Assembly (NCBI RefSeq): GCF_000418325.1 | Contig: NC_021658.1 | Location: forward strand, 10,306,001 to 10,370,000 | Direction: 5' to 3' | Source of the DNA: Sorangium cellulosum So0157-2 | GTDB lineage: Bacteria; Myxococcota_A; Polyangia; Polyangiales; Polyangiaceae | Length of the DNA: 64,000 nt | In this document: positions 36,065 through 45,318 of the stretch, piece by piece | How the letters are laid out: every line of letters starts with the position of its first letter | How positions within the stretch are numbered: position 1 is the first letter of the stretch | Made by a program: the position numbers and the translations under genes | Notes under the pieces: model-generated | Told to the model about the DNA's origin: nothing | Databases searched by the model: none | The model's input: the letters and a program-made list of their open reading frames with translations, nothing else

Positions 36065-36205
36065 GCCATCGCGAGGTGGCGGCGCCGGGTCTGGATGTTG
36101 CTCCATCACCGGAGGCCCGAGCTCCGACGCACGCGCGGGTGCTCGAGCGAGCCGCCGGCGCCGCAGCGCCGAGCGGATTCATCCTGATCTCGACGAGGAG
36201 ACACG

Positions 36206-38536
36206 GTGACCGCGCACGTCCTCTGGTTCGATTCGCTGTCCCGCAACGATGTCGCGTCCGCCGGAGGAAAAGGCGGCAACCTCGGAGAGCTCACGCGCGC
36301 CGGCCTGCCCGTGCCGCCGGGCTTCGTCATCACCGCCGACGCGTACCTCGCGGCGATGGAGGCCGCGGGGGTGCGAAAGCAGCTGTGCGAGCTCTTCGAC
36401 GCCGCCGATCCGAACGACCCGGCCGGGCTGCGCGCGGCCTGCGCCGAGCTGCGGCGCCTCGTCCGGGCGGCGCCGCTCTCTGCCGAGCTCCAAGCGGAGA
36501 TCGTCGGCGCGTACCGGGAGCTGGGGCCCGGCGCCGTCGTGGCCGTCCGGTCGTCCGCCACCTCGGAGGACTCGGCCTCGACCTCGTTCGCCGGCATGCA
36601 CGAGACGTACACCGACGTGACCGGCGAGCAGGCGCTGCTCGGTCGCGTGCGCGACTGCTGGGCTTCCGCCTTCGGCGAGCGCGTGGTCAGCTACCGGAAA
36701 TCCCAGCGCCTCGCCGAGGAGCCCGCCTTGGCGGTCGTCGTGCAGCGCATGGTCAGCTCCGAGCGCTCCGGCGTCATCTTCACCGCGGATCCCGCGACGA
36801 AGGACACCTCGCGCCTCGTCGTCGAGGCGGCGTTCGGCCTCGGCGAGGTCGTGGTCGGCGGGCAGGTCGAGCCGGACACGTACACGGTCGCGAAGCGCGG
36901 GCCGCGGCTCGTGGAGGCCCGCGTCGGACACAAGGCGTTCAAGCTGGTGCGCGCGCCGGACGGCGGCGGGGAGCAGCGCGTGGACCTGCCGGAGGACGAG
37001 GGCGCGCGGCGCGTGCTCAAGGACGATGAGGTGCTCGAGCTCGCGCGCCTCGCGCTGCGGGTCGAGGAGCACTACGGCGCGCCCCAGGACATCGAGTGGG
37101 CCATCGAGGACGGGGCGACGTACCTGGTGCAGACCCGTCCGATCACCACGCTGGGCGCGCCGCACCCCGGCCCCGGCGAGGTGCTCGTCGCGGGCCTCGG
37201 CGCGTCCCCGGGCACGGCGTCCGGCGCAGTGCGCGTGCTCCGCGCGCCGGAGGAGGGGCAGCGGCTCGAGGCCGGCGAGGTCCTCGTGGCGCCCATGACG
37301 TCGCCCGACTGGGTGCCCACCATCCGCCGCGCGGCGGCCCTCGTGACGGACAGCGGCGGGATGACCTGCCACGCCGCGATCGTCAGCCGCGAGCTCCGCA
37401 TCCCCTGTGTCGTGGGCACGCGCTCCGCCACGCGGACCCTGCGGGACGGCGAGCTCGTCACGGTCGACGGCGCGCACGGCAAGGTCCTCGAAGGGCAACG
37501 GGCCGCCGCGGAGGCGCCCGGGGCTGCTCCGGACGGGGCGCCCGCGGCCGCGGGGGTCGAGCCCGCTGCGAAGGCCGAGGCGCGGGTCGAGCGCGCGCCG
37601 GCCGCTGTTGGCACGCACGCGGCCCCGCCGGCCGTCCTCGGCACGCGGCTCTACGTGAACATGGCGATCGCCGAGCGCGCCGAGGAGGTGGCCGCGCTGC
37701 CCGTGGACGGCGTAGGGCTGCTCCGGGCCGAGTTCATGCTGCTCGACGCGCTCGGCGGCGTGCACCCGAAGGCGTTGATCGCGTCCGGCGGCCGCGACGA
37801 GTTCGTGGAGCGGATGTCGGCCGCGCTGCTCCGCATCACCCGCGCCTTCCAGCCCCGTCCGGTCATCTACCGGACGTACGATTTCCGCACCAACGAGTTT
37901 CGGGGGCTCAAGGGGGGTGAGCAATTCGAGCCCGCCGAGGAGAACCCGATGATCGGGTATCGCGGCTGCTACCGGTATGTCCGCGATCCGGAGCTGTTCG
38001 CGCTCGAGCTCGACGTGCTCGCCCGCGTCCGCGGGGAGACGCCGAACCTGCACGTCATGATCCCGTTCGTCCGCACGCGCTGGGAGCTCGCGGCCTGCCT
38101 GGACCTCATCGACCGGAGCCCGCTCGGCCGCCAGCGCGGGCTGCACCGGTGGGTCATGGCCGAGGTGCCCTCCGCCGCGTTCTGGATCCCGGAGTACGCG
38201 CGCATGGGCATCGACGGCGTCTCGATCGGCTCGAACGATCTGACCCAGCTCATGCTGGGGGTGGACCGCGACTCCGCGCTGTGCGCCGAGCTGTTCGACG
38301 AGTCCGACGCGGCGGTGCTCGACGCGATCGGGCGGATCATCGAGGCGTGCAGGGCGGCCGGGATCACCTCCTCGTTCTGCGGGCAGGCGCCGTCGAACCG
38401 CCCCGAGTTCGCCGAGCACCTGGTGCGGCTCGGCATCACGTCCATTTCGGTGAACCCGGACGCCGAGCCCGCGGCGCGGAAGGTCATCGCGGCGGCCGAG
38501 CGGCGGCTCTTGCTCGAGGCGGCGCGGCGGCCGTGA
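36206..38536 (+). CDS. ppsA: Phosphoenolpyruvate synthase-like enzyme
   Basis: A 776-aa three-domain enzyme converting pyruvate, ATP and water to PEP, AMP and phosphate. ATP-grasp domain (GGKGGNLGELTRAGLPVPPG, VAVRSSATSEDSASTSFAGM, IEDGATYLVQTRPITTL). Phosphohistidine domain (LVTDSGGMTCHAAIVSRELR, His about 388). PEP-binding barrel (GVGLLRAEFMLLD, YRTYDFRTNEFRGLKGG, SIGSNDLTQLMLGVDRDSAL, SSFCGQAPSN). An Ala-rich linker joins the last two domains. The GTG start follows GACGAGGAGACAC. Gene stands alone, about 140 bp after feoB. A degraded copy of its last 180 bp is at 45110-45290. Confidence 0.92.
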   Translation: MTAHVLWFDSLSRNDVASAGGKGGNLGELTRAGLPVPPGFVITADAYLAAMEAAGVRKQLCELFDAADPNDPAGLRAACAELRRLVRAAPLSAELQAEIVGAYRELGPGAVVAVRSSATSEDSASTSFAGMHETYTDVTGEQALLGRVRDCWASAFGERVVSYRKSQRLAEEPALAVVVQRMVSSERSGVIFTADPATKDTSRLVVEAAFGLGEVVVGGQVEPDTYTVAKRGPRLVEARVGHKAFKLVRAPDGGGEQRVDLPEDEGARRVLKDDEVLELARLALRVEEHYGAPQDIEWAIEDGATYLVQTRPITTLGAPHPGPGEVLVAGLGASPGTASGAVRVLRAPEEGQRLEAGEVLVAPMTSPDWVPTIRRAAALVTDSGGMTCHAAIVSRELRIPCVVGTRSATRTLRDGELVTVDGAHGKVLEGQRAAAEAPGAAPDGAPAAAGVEPAAKAEARVERAPAAVGTHAAPPAVLGTRLYVNMAIAERAEEVAALPVDGVGLLRAEFMLLDALGGVHPKALIASGGRDEFVERMSAALLRITRAFQPRPVIYRTYDFRTNEFRGLKGGEQFEPAEENPMIGYRGCYRYVRDPELFALELDVLARVRGETPNLHVMIPFVRTRWELAACLDLIDRSPLGRQRGLHRWVMAEVPSAAFWIPEYARMGIDGVSIGSNDLTQLMLGVDRDSALCAELFDESDAAVLDAIGRIIEACRAAGITSSFCGQAPSNRPEFAEHLVRLGITSISVNPDAEPAARKVIAAAERRLLLEAARRP

Positions 38537-38577
38537 GGGCGGCGGCGAGCCCTGCTCGCTGCCCACCCCCACGACAC

Positions 38578-38625
38578 CCATCTTCGCCGCGGCGCGCTGC
38601 GGCTCGGCCAGCTGCGGGAACCAAT
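38578..38625 (+). repeat. Short copy of the argDC 3' end
   Basis: 48 bp matching 55128-55187, the 3' coding end of the pyruvoyl arginine decarboxylase gene, with about 44 matches and one 12-nt gap. It lies in the spacer between ppsA and the cellulase gene. Nothing else is seen in this 256-bp spacer except imperfect GTCAAC-type inverted repeats near 38655-38692. Confidence 0.6.
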
Positions 38626-38792
38626 GCGCACTTCACGCTCGACGACGCGAGTGACAACCGGCGGTTTACGATGACAATCGGAGGTTGACACACCAGACCC
38701 GTCGGCCGTTGTCCATTCGGGGGCCGGTCACGAAAGCCGTCCACAGAGCAACATTCATGTGATACCCTGCTCGCCCCTTAAGGAGGCTTATC

Positions 38793-40868
38793 GTGCAATT
38801 CTACTTACATCGATCTCTCGTCCCCGCGCTCCTCTCGTGCGCGGTGATCGCCGCCTGCTCCGGCGACCACGACAACGGCGCTGGCTCGGGTGGCTCGGGC
38901 GCCTCGGCCGGCTCCGGCGGCGCCGGCTCGGCCACGGGCGGCCCCGGCGGCTCCGCCACGAGCGGCCCCGGCGGCTCGGCCACGAGCGGCGTCGGCGGTT
39001 CAGGGGGCTCCCCCGTGAATCCGACGGCGGAGCCGAGCGAGTTCATCGTGGTGGACCAGTTCGGCTACCTGCCGGAGGCGGAGAAGATCGCCGTCCTGCG
39101 AGATCCCCAGACCGGCTTCGACGCCGACGCGTCCTTCACGCCGGGCGCGACGGTCGCGCTCGTGAGCTCCGCGACCGGAGAGCGCGTCCTCACGGCGGCG
39201 CCGGCGCCCTGGAACAGCGGCGCCACCGACGCGTCCTCCGGCGACAAGGCGTGGTGGTTCGACTTCTCGTCGGTCACCGCGCCTGGCCGCTACTACGTGC
39301 TCGACGTGGAGAACGACGTGCGCTCTGCCGAGTTCGAGATCGGAGATGCGGTCTATCGCGAGGTGCTGAAGCGGGCGGTGCGCACCTTCTTCTACCAGCG
39401 CGCCGGGCAGAAGAAGGACGCGTCCTTCGCGGGGGAAGGGTGGGCCGACGAGGCGAGCCACGTGGGCCCGCTGCAGGACAGGAACGCCCGCCTGTACAGC
39501 GCGCCCGACGACGCCTCGACCGAGCGAGACGTCTCCGGCGGGTGGTACGATGCCGGCGACTACAACAAGTACACGAGCTGGACCGCGGGTTATGTGGTCA
39601 CGCTGCTCCGCGCCTATGCCGAGAACCCCTCCGTCTGGACCGACGACTACGACATCCCCGAGTCGGGCAACGGCGTCCCCGACATCCTCGACGAGGCCAA
39701 ATGGGGCATGGACTGGCTCGTCCGCATGCAGGACGCGGACGGCTCCGTGCTCAGCATCGTGGGGCTGTCGAGCGCGAGCCCGCCGTCCGCCGCCACGGGG
39801 CCGAGCCATTACGGCAGCGCGAACACGAGCGCCACGCTCGCCACGGCGGCGGCCTTCGCCTACGGCGCCAAGGTGCTGAAGGGCGCCGGCGGCGGCGCGC
39901 TCGCGAGCTACGCGGACTCGCTGCTCCCGCGCGCCGAGCGCGCCTGGGCGTGGGCGGACGCGAACCCCGCCGTGATCTTCAGGAACAACGACGCCGCGGC
40001 CGGCACGTCGGGGCTGGGCGCGGGACAGCAGGAGACGGACGATTACGGGCGCCTCGGCCTGAAGGTCGAGGCCGCCTGTTATCTCTTCGACGCGACCGGC
40101 AAGGCGGCGTACCGTGACGCCGTCGACGCGAACTACGAGAAGATCCACCTGCTCGAGTGGGCCTACGCCTATCCCTTCGAGGTGCAGCAGCAGGCGGCGC
40201 TGCTCCATTACACCAGGGTGCCTGGCGCGACCGCGGCGGTGGCCGACGCGATCCGGAGCGCCTACCGCGCGGCCATGGATGGCGACGACAACCTCGCGGC
40301 GTTCCGCGCCGGTGTCGATCCCTATCTCGCCCACCTCAAGGACTACACGTGGGGGAGCAACGCCATCAAGTCGCACCAGGGCAACATGTTCTACGACCTG
40401 GTGACCTACGAGCTCGACGCCGCCGTGAGCGCGGACGCTGCGCGGGCCGCCGCGCGCTACGTGCATTACCTGCACGGCGTGAACCCGCTCGGGCTCGTGT
40501 ACCTGTCGAACATGGGCGCCTACGGCGCCGAGCGGTCGGCGAACGAGTTCTACCATACCTGGTTTCACGACGGCAGCGAGCGCTGGGATCGCGTCGGCGT
40601 CTCGACCTACGGCCCGGCTCCCGGCTTCCTCACCGGCGGTCCGAACCCGAGCTATGACAAGGACGGCTGCTGCCCCGACGGCTGCGGCAGCCCCGAGAAC
40701 AACGCCATCTGCGACGCCGAGCCGGTCTCGCCTCCGAAGGATCAGCCGGCGCAGAAGTCCTACAAGGACTTCAACACGAGCTGGCCGCTCAACTCCTGGG
40801 CGGTGACGGAGAACAGCAACGGCTACCAGGCCTCGTACATCCGGCTGCTCTCGAAGCTCGTCCGGTAG
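38793..40868 (+). CDS. Glycoside hydrolase family 9 endoglucanase, lipoprotein
   Basis: A 691-aa exported cellulase. Lipoprotein signal (VIAAC, Cys22), a Gly/Ser-rich linker of about 50 residues, an N-terminal Ig-like domain (about 82-185, FIVVDQFGYLPEAEKIAVLR), then the GH9 (alpha/alpha)6 catalytic domain. The acid pair sits in GGWYDAGDYNKYT (Asp253, Asp256), and the C-terminal SWAVTENSNGYQASYI carries the catalytic Glu (about 673). YLHGVNPLGLVYLSNMGAYG is also typical. GTG start 38793 follows TAAGGAGG. It hydrolyses internal beta-1,4 bonds of cellulose, probably while anchored at the cell surface. Confidence 0.93.
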   Translation: MQFYLHRSLVPALLSCAVIAACSGDHDNGAGSGGSGASAGSGGAGSATGGPGGSATSGPGGSATSGVGGSGGSPVNPTAEPSEFIVVDQFGYLPEAEKIAVLRDPQTGFDADASFTPGATVALVSSATGERVLTAAPAPWNSGATDASSGDKAWWFDFSSVTAPGRYYVLDVENDVRSAEFEIGDAVYREVLKRAVRTFFYQRAGQKKDASFAGEGWADEASHVGPLQDRNARLYSAPDDASTERDVSGGWYDAGDYNKYTSWTAGYVVTLLRAYAENPSVWTDDYDIPESGNGVPDILDEAKWGMDWLVRMQDADGSVLSIVGLSSASPPSAATGPSHYGSANTSATLATAAAFAYGAKVLKGAGGGALASYADSLLPRAERAWAWADANPAVIFRNNDAAAGTSGLGAGQQETDDYGRLGLKVEAACYLFDATGKAAYRDAVDANYEKIHLLEWAYAYPFEVQQQAALLHYTRVPGATAAVADAIRSAYRAAMDGDDNLAAFRAGVDPYLAHLKDYTWGSNAIKSHQGNMFYDLVTYELDAAVSADAARAAARYVHYLHGVNPLGLVYLSNMGAYGAERSANEFYHTWFHDGSERWDRVGVSTYGPAPGFLTGGPNPSYDKDGCCPDGCGSPENNAICDAEPVSPPKDQPAQKSYKDFNTSWPLNSWAVTENSNGYQASYIRLLSKLVR

Positions 40869-40916
40869 CGCGGGTCCCGGCAGCCCGGCGGCCAATCGCG
40901 GAACGGTGCCCACGCA

Positions 40917-40951
40917 GTCAACTCCCGGTTGACAGTCAACTCCGGGTTGAC
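40917..40951. promoter_or_regulatory. Two adjacent 17-bp inverted repeats
   Basis: GTCAACTCCCGGTTGAC (40917-40933) and GTCAACTCCGGGTTGAC (40935-40951), one base apart, between the cellulase and DUF1592 genes. They could be an operator or hairpins after the cellulase stop. Confidence 0.45.
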
Positions 40952-40985
40952 GACGCGAGCCATAGGAGTAGTTGCAAGCGAGTTT

Positions 40986-41004
40986 CTCATTATTACATAA
41001 TGAG
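40986..41004. promoter_or_regulatory. AT-rich palindrome before DUF1592 gene
   Basis: CTCATTA-TTACA-TAATGAG, perfect 7-bp arms, ending 3 bp before the ATG at 41008. Very low GC for this genome; a likely repressor site or promoter part. Confidence 0.45.
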
Positions 41005-41007
41005 TTC

Positions 41008-42669
41008 ATGCTTCGATTGCTTCAACCTATGAGATTCAGGGTCATGCTCGCCCTGGCGGCCGCGGCGATCGCCGGCTGCACCGGGCAGCTCGGAGGCCGG
41101 GACGGCTCACAACCGGGCGGCGACGGCGACGGCGACGGCGACGGCGGCGGCATCACGCTGCCCGATGGAACGGAGAGCGTGAGCCTGCTGCCCGCGCGCA
41201 TCCGCCGCCTGACCAACGCCGAGTACGCCGCCTCGGCACGCGCGCTGACGAGGACCACCGCCGCCCCGAGTGATGGCTTTGCGCCGGACTCGCGGCAGGA
41301 CGGCTATACGGTGAACGACGCGCAGCGCGTCGACCCGGTGCTGGCCAAGCAGCTCGCCGGCGCGGCGGAGGCGCTCGCCGCGGAGGTGAAGGGCAAGCTC
41401 GCGGAGCTCGCCCCTTGCGCGGACCCGGCCGCGCAGGGGGAGAGCTGCGCCGCCGATTTCATCAAGTCGTTCGGCGGACGCGCCTACCGCCGCCCGCTCG
41501 ACACCGCGGAGATCGACGGGCTGCTCGGGGTCTATCGGGTCGGCGCCAAGGGCGCGACCTACGCGGACGGCATCGAGCTCATCGCGCGCGCGGTCCTGCA
41601 GTCGGCCGGCTTCCTCTACCTGACGGAGATCGGCGACGGCTCCGGAGGATCCGCGCTGGCGCTCACGCCGTACGAGCTCGCGAGCTCCCTCTCGTACCTC
41701 ATCACCGCCGGCCCGCCCGACGACGCGTTGCTCGAGGCCGCCACCTCGGGCGCGCTGTCGACCTCCGAGGGCCGGGAGGCCGAGGTGCGCCGGCTGCTCC
41801 AGACGTCCGCCGCCCGCGACCGCATCGTGCGGATCGTCCGCGAGTGGCTCGGCATCGACCGGATCGCGATGACGGCGAAGGACTCGAATGTCTACGGCGA
41901 GTTCGCCGGCGTCAGGCCGTCGATGGAGATCGAGACGGAGGCGTTCGTCAACGAGGTCCTGTCGAGCTCCAACGGCACGGTCGGCGAGCTGCTCGGCGCC
42001 GATTGGAGCGTCATCGACGAGCCGCTCAGGGGCTTCTACGGAGCGTAGGGCGTGGGGCGCGTCTCGCTCTCGAACCGGCGAGGGCTCCTCAACCAGGGCG
42101 CGTTCCTCGCGGTCCACGCGCACGCCACCGAGACGGCGCCGGTGCTGCGCGGGGTGACCGTCCTCCGCCGCGTCACGTGCAGCGACATCCCTTCACCGAC
42201 CGAGCTGAACATCAACGTCGTCCCGCCGGTGCCCGATCCGAGCAAGACGACGCGCGAGCGCTTCGCGATCCACTCGACCGACGCGGAGTGCAGGTCGTGC
42301 CACGACTACATCGACCCGTTCGGGTTCTCCTTCGAGCGATTCGACGGCATGGGCAAGATCCGCGAGACCGACAACGGACACCCGGTCGACAGCGCCGTGA
42401 CCGTGGCGATGGGCGCCGACGTCGACGGCGCGTACGCCGACAGCAACGCCCTCGCGCAGGCCCTCTCCACGAGCCCGATGGTGCGCTCGTGCTTCGCCCG
42501 CCAGGTGTTCCGCGCCTCGGCGGGCCGCAGCGGCAAGGGCGCAGCGGAGAGCGAGGAGTCGTTCCTGAGGGCGTGGGAAGCCGCCCCGGAAGCAGAGCAG
42601 GGCAAGATCGTCGAAGCGCTCGTCACCTACGTCAAGAGCAGTCTCTTCAGCCATCGGAGGCCCCAATGA
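41008..42669 (+). pseudogene. DUF1592-family lipoprotein with in-frame stop
   Basis: One frame encodes an N-terminal lipoprotein signal (MRFRVMLALAAAAIAGC), the DUF1587-like segment PARIRRLTNAEYAASARALT and DUF1592 (LTPYELASSLSYLITAGPPD, ETEAFVNEVLSSS). A TAG stop follows at 42046-42048. The same frame continues at once with GRVSLSNRRGLLNQGAFLAV (DUF1588, CRSCHDYIDPFGFSFERFDG) and the DUF1585-type end. So one stop codon splits a 550-aa protein. Such proteins occur in pairs with DUF1552 proteins in myxobacteria and planctomycetes and are exported, of unknown function. The stop overlaps the DUF1552 start (ATGA). Confidence 0.88.
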
Positions 42670-44111
42670 ATCGCCGGTCCACACGCCGCTCGTTCCTCCG
42701 CGCCGTGGGCGCGGGGCTCGCGGCGCTCCCTTTCGTGAACATGCTCGGGGACTCCGTCGCCCAGGCGGACGGCGAGGAGCTGCCGCTCAAGTTCGTCACG
42801 ATCTACCACCCCCACGGCATCTCCGCCGAGTACTGGGCCATGCGCGCCGGTGACACGGAGACGAGCTTCGACATCACGTACGAGGACTGCTCGCTCCAGC
42901 CGTTCGACGATCCGGCGACCTACGGCCGGAGCTTCAAGGACAAGATCCTCATCGTCGAGGGGATCGACCACCTGTCGAACGCCAACGGGCACGACTCGGC
43001 CGGCACCATCCTGACGGGCAGCCGCATCGACGGGAAGAAGCCGCTCAACGTCTCGCTCGACCAGTTCCTCGCCGTGGAGAAGGGCCTCGGCGCCGACACG
43101 CGCATCACGAGCGTCGCGCTCGGCGTGGGCATGGATGGAACGGAGTCCGGACAGACGCTCTCGTTCGGGGCAGGCGGCGCGCCCCTGCCGAAGATCATCG
43201 ACCCGGTCGAGGCGTTCAACCTGCTGTTCGCCGGCCTGGTCGTGGGCGACGACCCCGAGGCCCAGGCCCGCGCGGCCCGGCAGCGCGAGCTCGGGCAGAG
43301 CGTGATCGACTTCGTGCGGGGGGACGTCAACCGCCTGCGCGCGCGCCTCGCGCCGGCCGAGCAGCAGAAGCTCGACCAGCACCTGACGTCGCTCCGCGAG
43401 CTGGAGAAGCAGATCGCCGGCCCCGCCGCGGGCGGGCGGGCGTGCGCCCTGCCGCCGCAGCCGGATGCATCGAAGTTCCCCAGCCTGAAGCAGTACAACG
43501 GCGGCGAGCCCTACTTCGACGCCATCACCGACGCCCACATCGATCTCCTGGCCCAGGCCCTCGCCTGCGACGTCACGCGCTTCGCCACCCTGTTCATGAA
43601 CGACCTGGCGTACGAGGGCAATCCGCTGGGATTGCCGAAGGACAACCACGGCTCGATCGCGCACACGTACGACGCGTCGTCGGTCGGCAAGGGCGGCTGG
43701 CCCGGCGAGGGCAACCCGGAGACGTGGGTCCCGCTCGCGAAGTTCAACCGCTACAGCTACTCGAAGATCGCTCGCCTCATGCAGCGCCTCGACGGGCTCG
43801 GCGTGCTGGACAGCACGCTGATCTACGCGTCGAGCGACATGGGCAACCCCGCCCTGCACAGCACGCGCAACGTGCCGACGCTGCTCGCGGGCGGAGCGAA
43901 CGGGAAGTTCAGGATGGGCCGGCGCATCAAGCTCCGGCCGGACTGTCCCCCGGACGCGCCGTTCTGCGGCGAGAACGACGCGACGTTCACGCCCACGACG
44001 AACAGCCGGATCCTGGTGTCGATCGCCCAGGCGTTCGGCGTCGAGGTCGAGTCGTTCGGCTCGCAGCCCGACCCGAAGCTCACCACGGGCGCGCTCAGCG
44101 AGCTCACGTAA
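42666..44111 (+). CDS. DUF1552-family Tat-exported protein
   Basis: A 481-aa protein. The N-terminus has a twin-arginine signal (RRSTRRSFLRAVGAGLAALP). The body has family marks: FVTIYHPHGISAEYWAMR, EGIDHLSNANGHDSAGTILT, SLDQFLAVEKGLG, DAHIDLLAQALACDVTRFAT and STLIYASSDMGNPALHSTRN. The fold resembles alkaline-phosphatase/sulfatase-like DUF1501 proteins; no reaction is established. It always seems to accompany a DUF1592 partner, here encoded just upstream. A MITE-like hairpin directly follows. Confidence 0.9.
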   Translation: MNRRSTRRSFLRAVGAGLAALPFVNMLGDSVAQADGEELPLKFVTIYHPHGISAEYWAMRAGDTETSFDITYEDCSLQPFDDPATYGRSFKDKILIVEGIDHLSNANGHDSAGTILTGSRIDGKKPLNVSLDQFLAVEKGLGADTRITSVALGVGMDGTESGQTLSFGAGGAPLPKIIDPVEAFNLLFAGLVVGDDPEAQARAARQRELGQSVIDFVRGDVNRLRARLAPAEQQKLDQHLTSLRELEKQIAGPAAGGRACALPPQPDASKFPSLKQYNGGEPYFDAITDAHIDLLAQALACDVTRFATLFMNDLAYEGNPLGLPKDNHGSIAHTYDASSVGKGGWPGEGNPETWVPLAKFNRYSYSKIARLMQRLDGLGVLDSTLIYASSDMGNPALHSTRNVPTLLAGGANGKFRMGRRIKLRPDCPPDAPFCGENDATFTPTTNSRILVSIAQAFGVEVESFGSQPDPKLTTGALSELT

Positions 44112-44120
44112 GCACGCCCG

Positions 44121-44231
44121 GGTAGTGCGCAAAATTGAACATGAAGGCGGGAAGGCGGGAAGAAAAGATCAATAATCTTCCCGCCTTCCCGCCTTCATGT
44201 GAACTCTCTCCGGGCAAATTTGAGCACTACC
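44121..44231. mobile_element. MITE-like palindromic element, 111 bp
   Basis: Ends GGTAGTGC (44121-44128) and GCACTACC (44224-44231), an 8-bp duplication CACGCCCG on both sides (44113-44120, 44232-44239), and a long inner hairpin: CATGAAGGCGGGAAGGCGGG in one arm and its complement in the other around a 14-bp AT-rich loop. No coding capacity. It may also act as terminator for the DUF1552 gene. Confidence 0.75.
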
Positions 44232-44313
44232 CACGCCCGGCCGCCGGGGTTCCCCCCCGGGCTCGAGCGCCCGCCTACGCCGCGTGAGGTCTTGCTCGAG
44301 CTGCCTATTACCG

Positions 44314-44800
44314 CTACTGCTCCGCGCTGATCGTGTCGAGGAAGCCGTAGTACACGTCGACCTTGTCGGCCGGGACCACGTCGATCCCGAGGTCGAACCG
44401 GTCGTCGTCGGCCATGAGACGGCGAACAGCCCGATCAGGCCCACGGCGGGCGGATCCGCGGCCTCGATCGCGGTCTTCATCGCTTCGATGTCTTCGGCTT
44501 CCTCAGTAACGTTGACCGGATGTACCAGCACGTCGTAGCCGGCTGTCTTGAGCACGTCCTGGGCAGCCCGAGTTCGAGCTACGCCGTCGGCCCAGGTCGG
44601 GTCGACGGTGCCTTGGATCATCACCGTATCCCGCTCCGGAGGCAGCATCGCGAGCAGCGTTTCCCCCGCTGTGGTCCCAGCAGACGTGTTGTTTATCCCT
44701 ACGTAGATCGGGCGCTTCGAGTTCGCCACGTCGGTCTCGAGCGTCACCACGCGGCCCCCCTTGTTGAGCGCACCACGCGCCCGTCTCCACAGGAGCGACG
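44314..44800 (-). pseudogene. Sugar ABC transporter binding-protein remnant
   Basis: The segment GGRVVTLETDVANSKRPIYV, GINNTSAGTTAGETLLAML and TVMIQGTVDPTWADGVART matches the middle of ribose-type periplasmic binding proteins. After GLFAVS the frame changes, and MADDDRFDLGIDVVPADKVD and YYGFLDTISAEQ continue to a TAG at 44314-44316. The N-terminal third and signal peptide are missing. So this is a fragment with a frameshift or deletion. Confidence 0.7.
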
Positions 44801-44867
44801 CGACGCGGCAGGCAGCCTCGGGCATATGCGCGACCTTCGGGATTATGCCATCACGATTGAGGACCAA

Positions 44868-45109
44868 CCGTCAAGACGGTATCCAGAAAAAAATACTTAG
44901 ATCTGGAGTGAAGCCCACGCCGAGTTGCCGTGAAGCACACCGACCGATGTGCGTCCTTGGAGACCGACGTGAACTCGTCGTGGTCGGGGCCTGCGAGCGC
45001 GCGGCGGGCGGCCGAGCGCCAGGACCAGGGTCGGGCTGGCCCGAGGGCTCGATCAGCCGACGTGAGGTGAGTCACGTTGCCCCCCCGTGAAAGCTGAGCG
45101 TCGCGGCGC
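44868..45109. other. No gene seen
   Basis: Only short frames on both strands, none supported. It separates the binding-protein remnant from the ppsA fragment. Confidence 0.4.
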
Positions 45110-45290
45110 ATCACCTCCTCGTTCTGCCGGCAGGCGCCGTCGAACCGCCCCGAGCTCGCCGAGCCCCTCGTGCGGCTCGGCATCACCTCCATCTCGGTGA
45201 ACCCGGACGCCGAGCCGGCGCGCGCCAGGTCATCGCGGCGGCCGAGCGGCGGCTCTTGCTCGACGCGGCGCGGCGGCCGTGAGGGCGGCG
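45110..45290 (+). pseudogene. Copy of the ppsA 3' end
   Basis: Matches ppsA from about 38365 to 38547 over its length (for example SNRPE, VRLGITSISVNPDAEP), with a small deletion that breaks the frame after DAEP, and continues 10 bases past the stop. Same orientation as ppsA. It cannot be a gene on its own. Confidence 0.85.
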
Positions 45291-45318
45291 ACGATGAGCG
45301 CGGCGATGGTGGCGACGG

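Noticed and set aside
36179..38581. 800-codon minus-strand open frame
   Set aside because: Antisense to the PEP synthase gene, which has all catalytic motifs.
42046..42048. Pyrrolysine or programmed read-through at TAG
   Set aside because: No pyl genes are known to me from myxobacteria and no read-through context is seen; a plain mutation is simpler.
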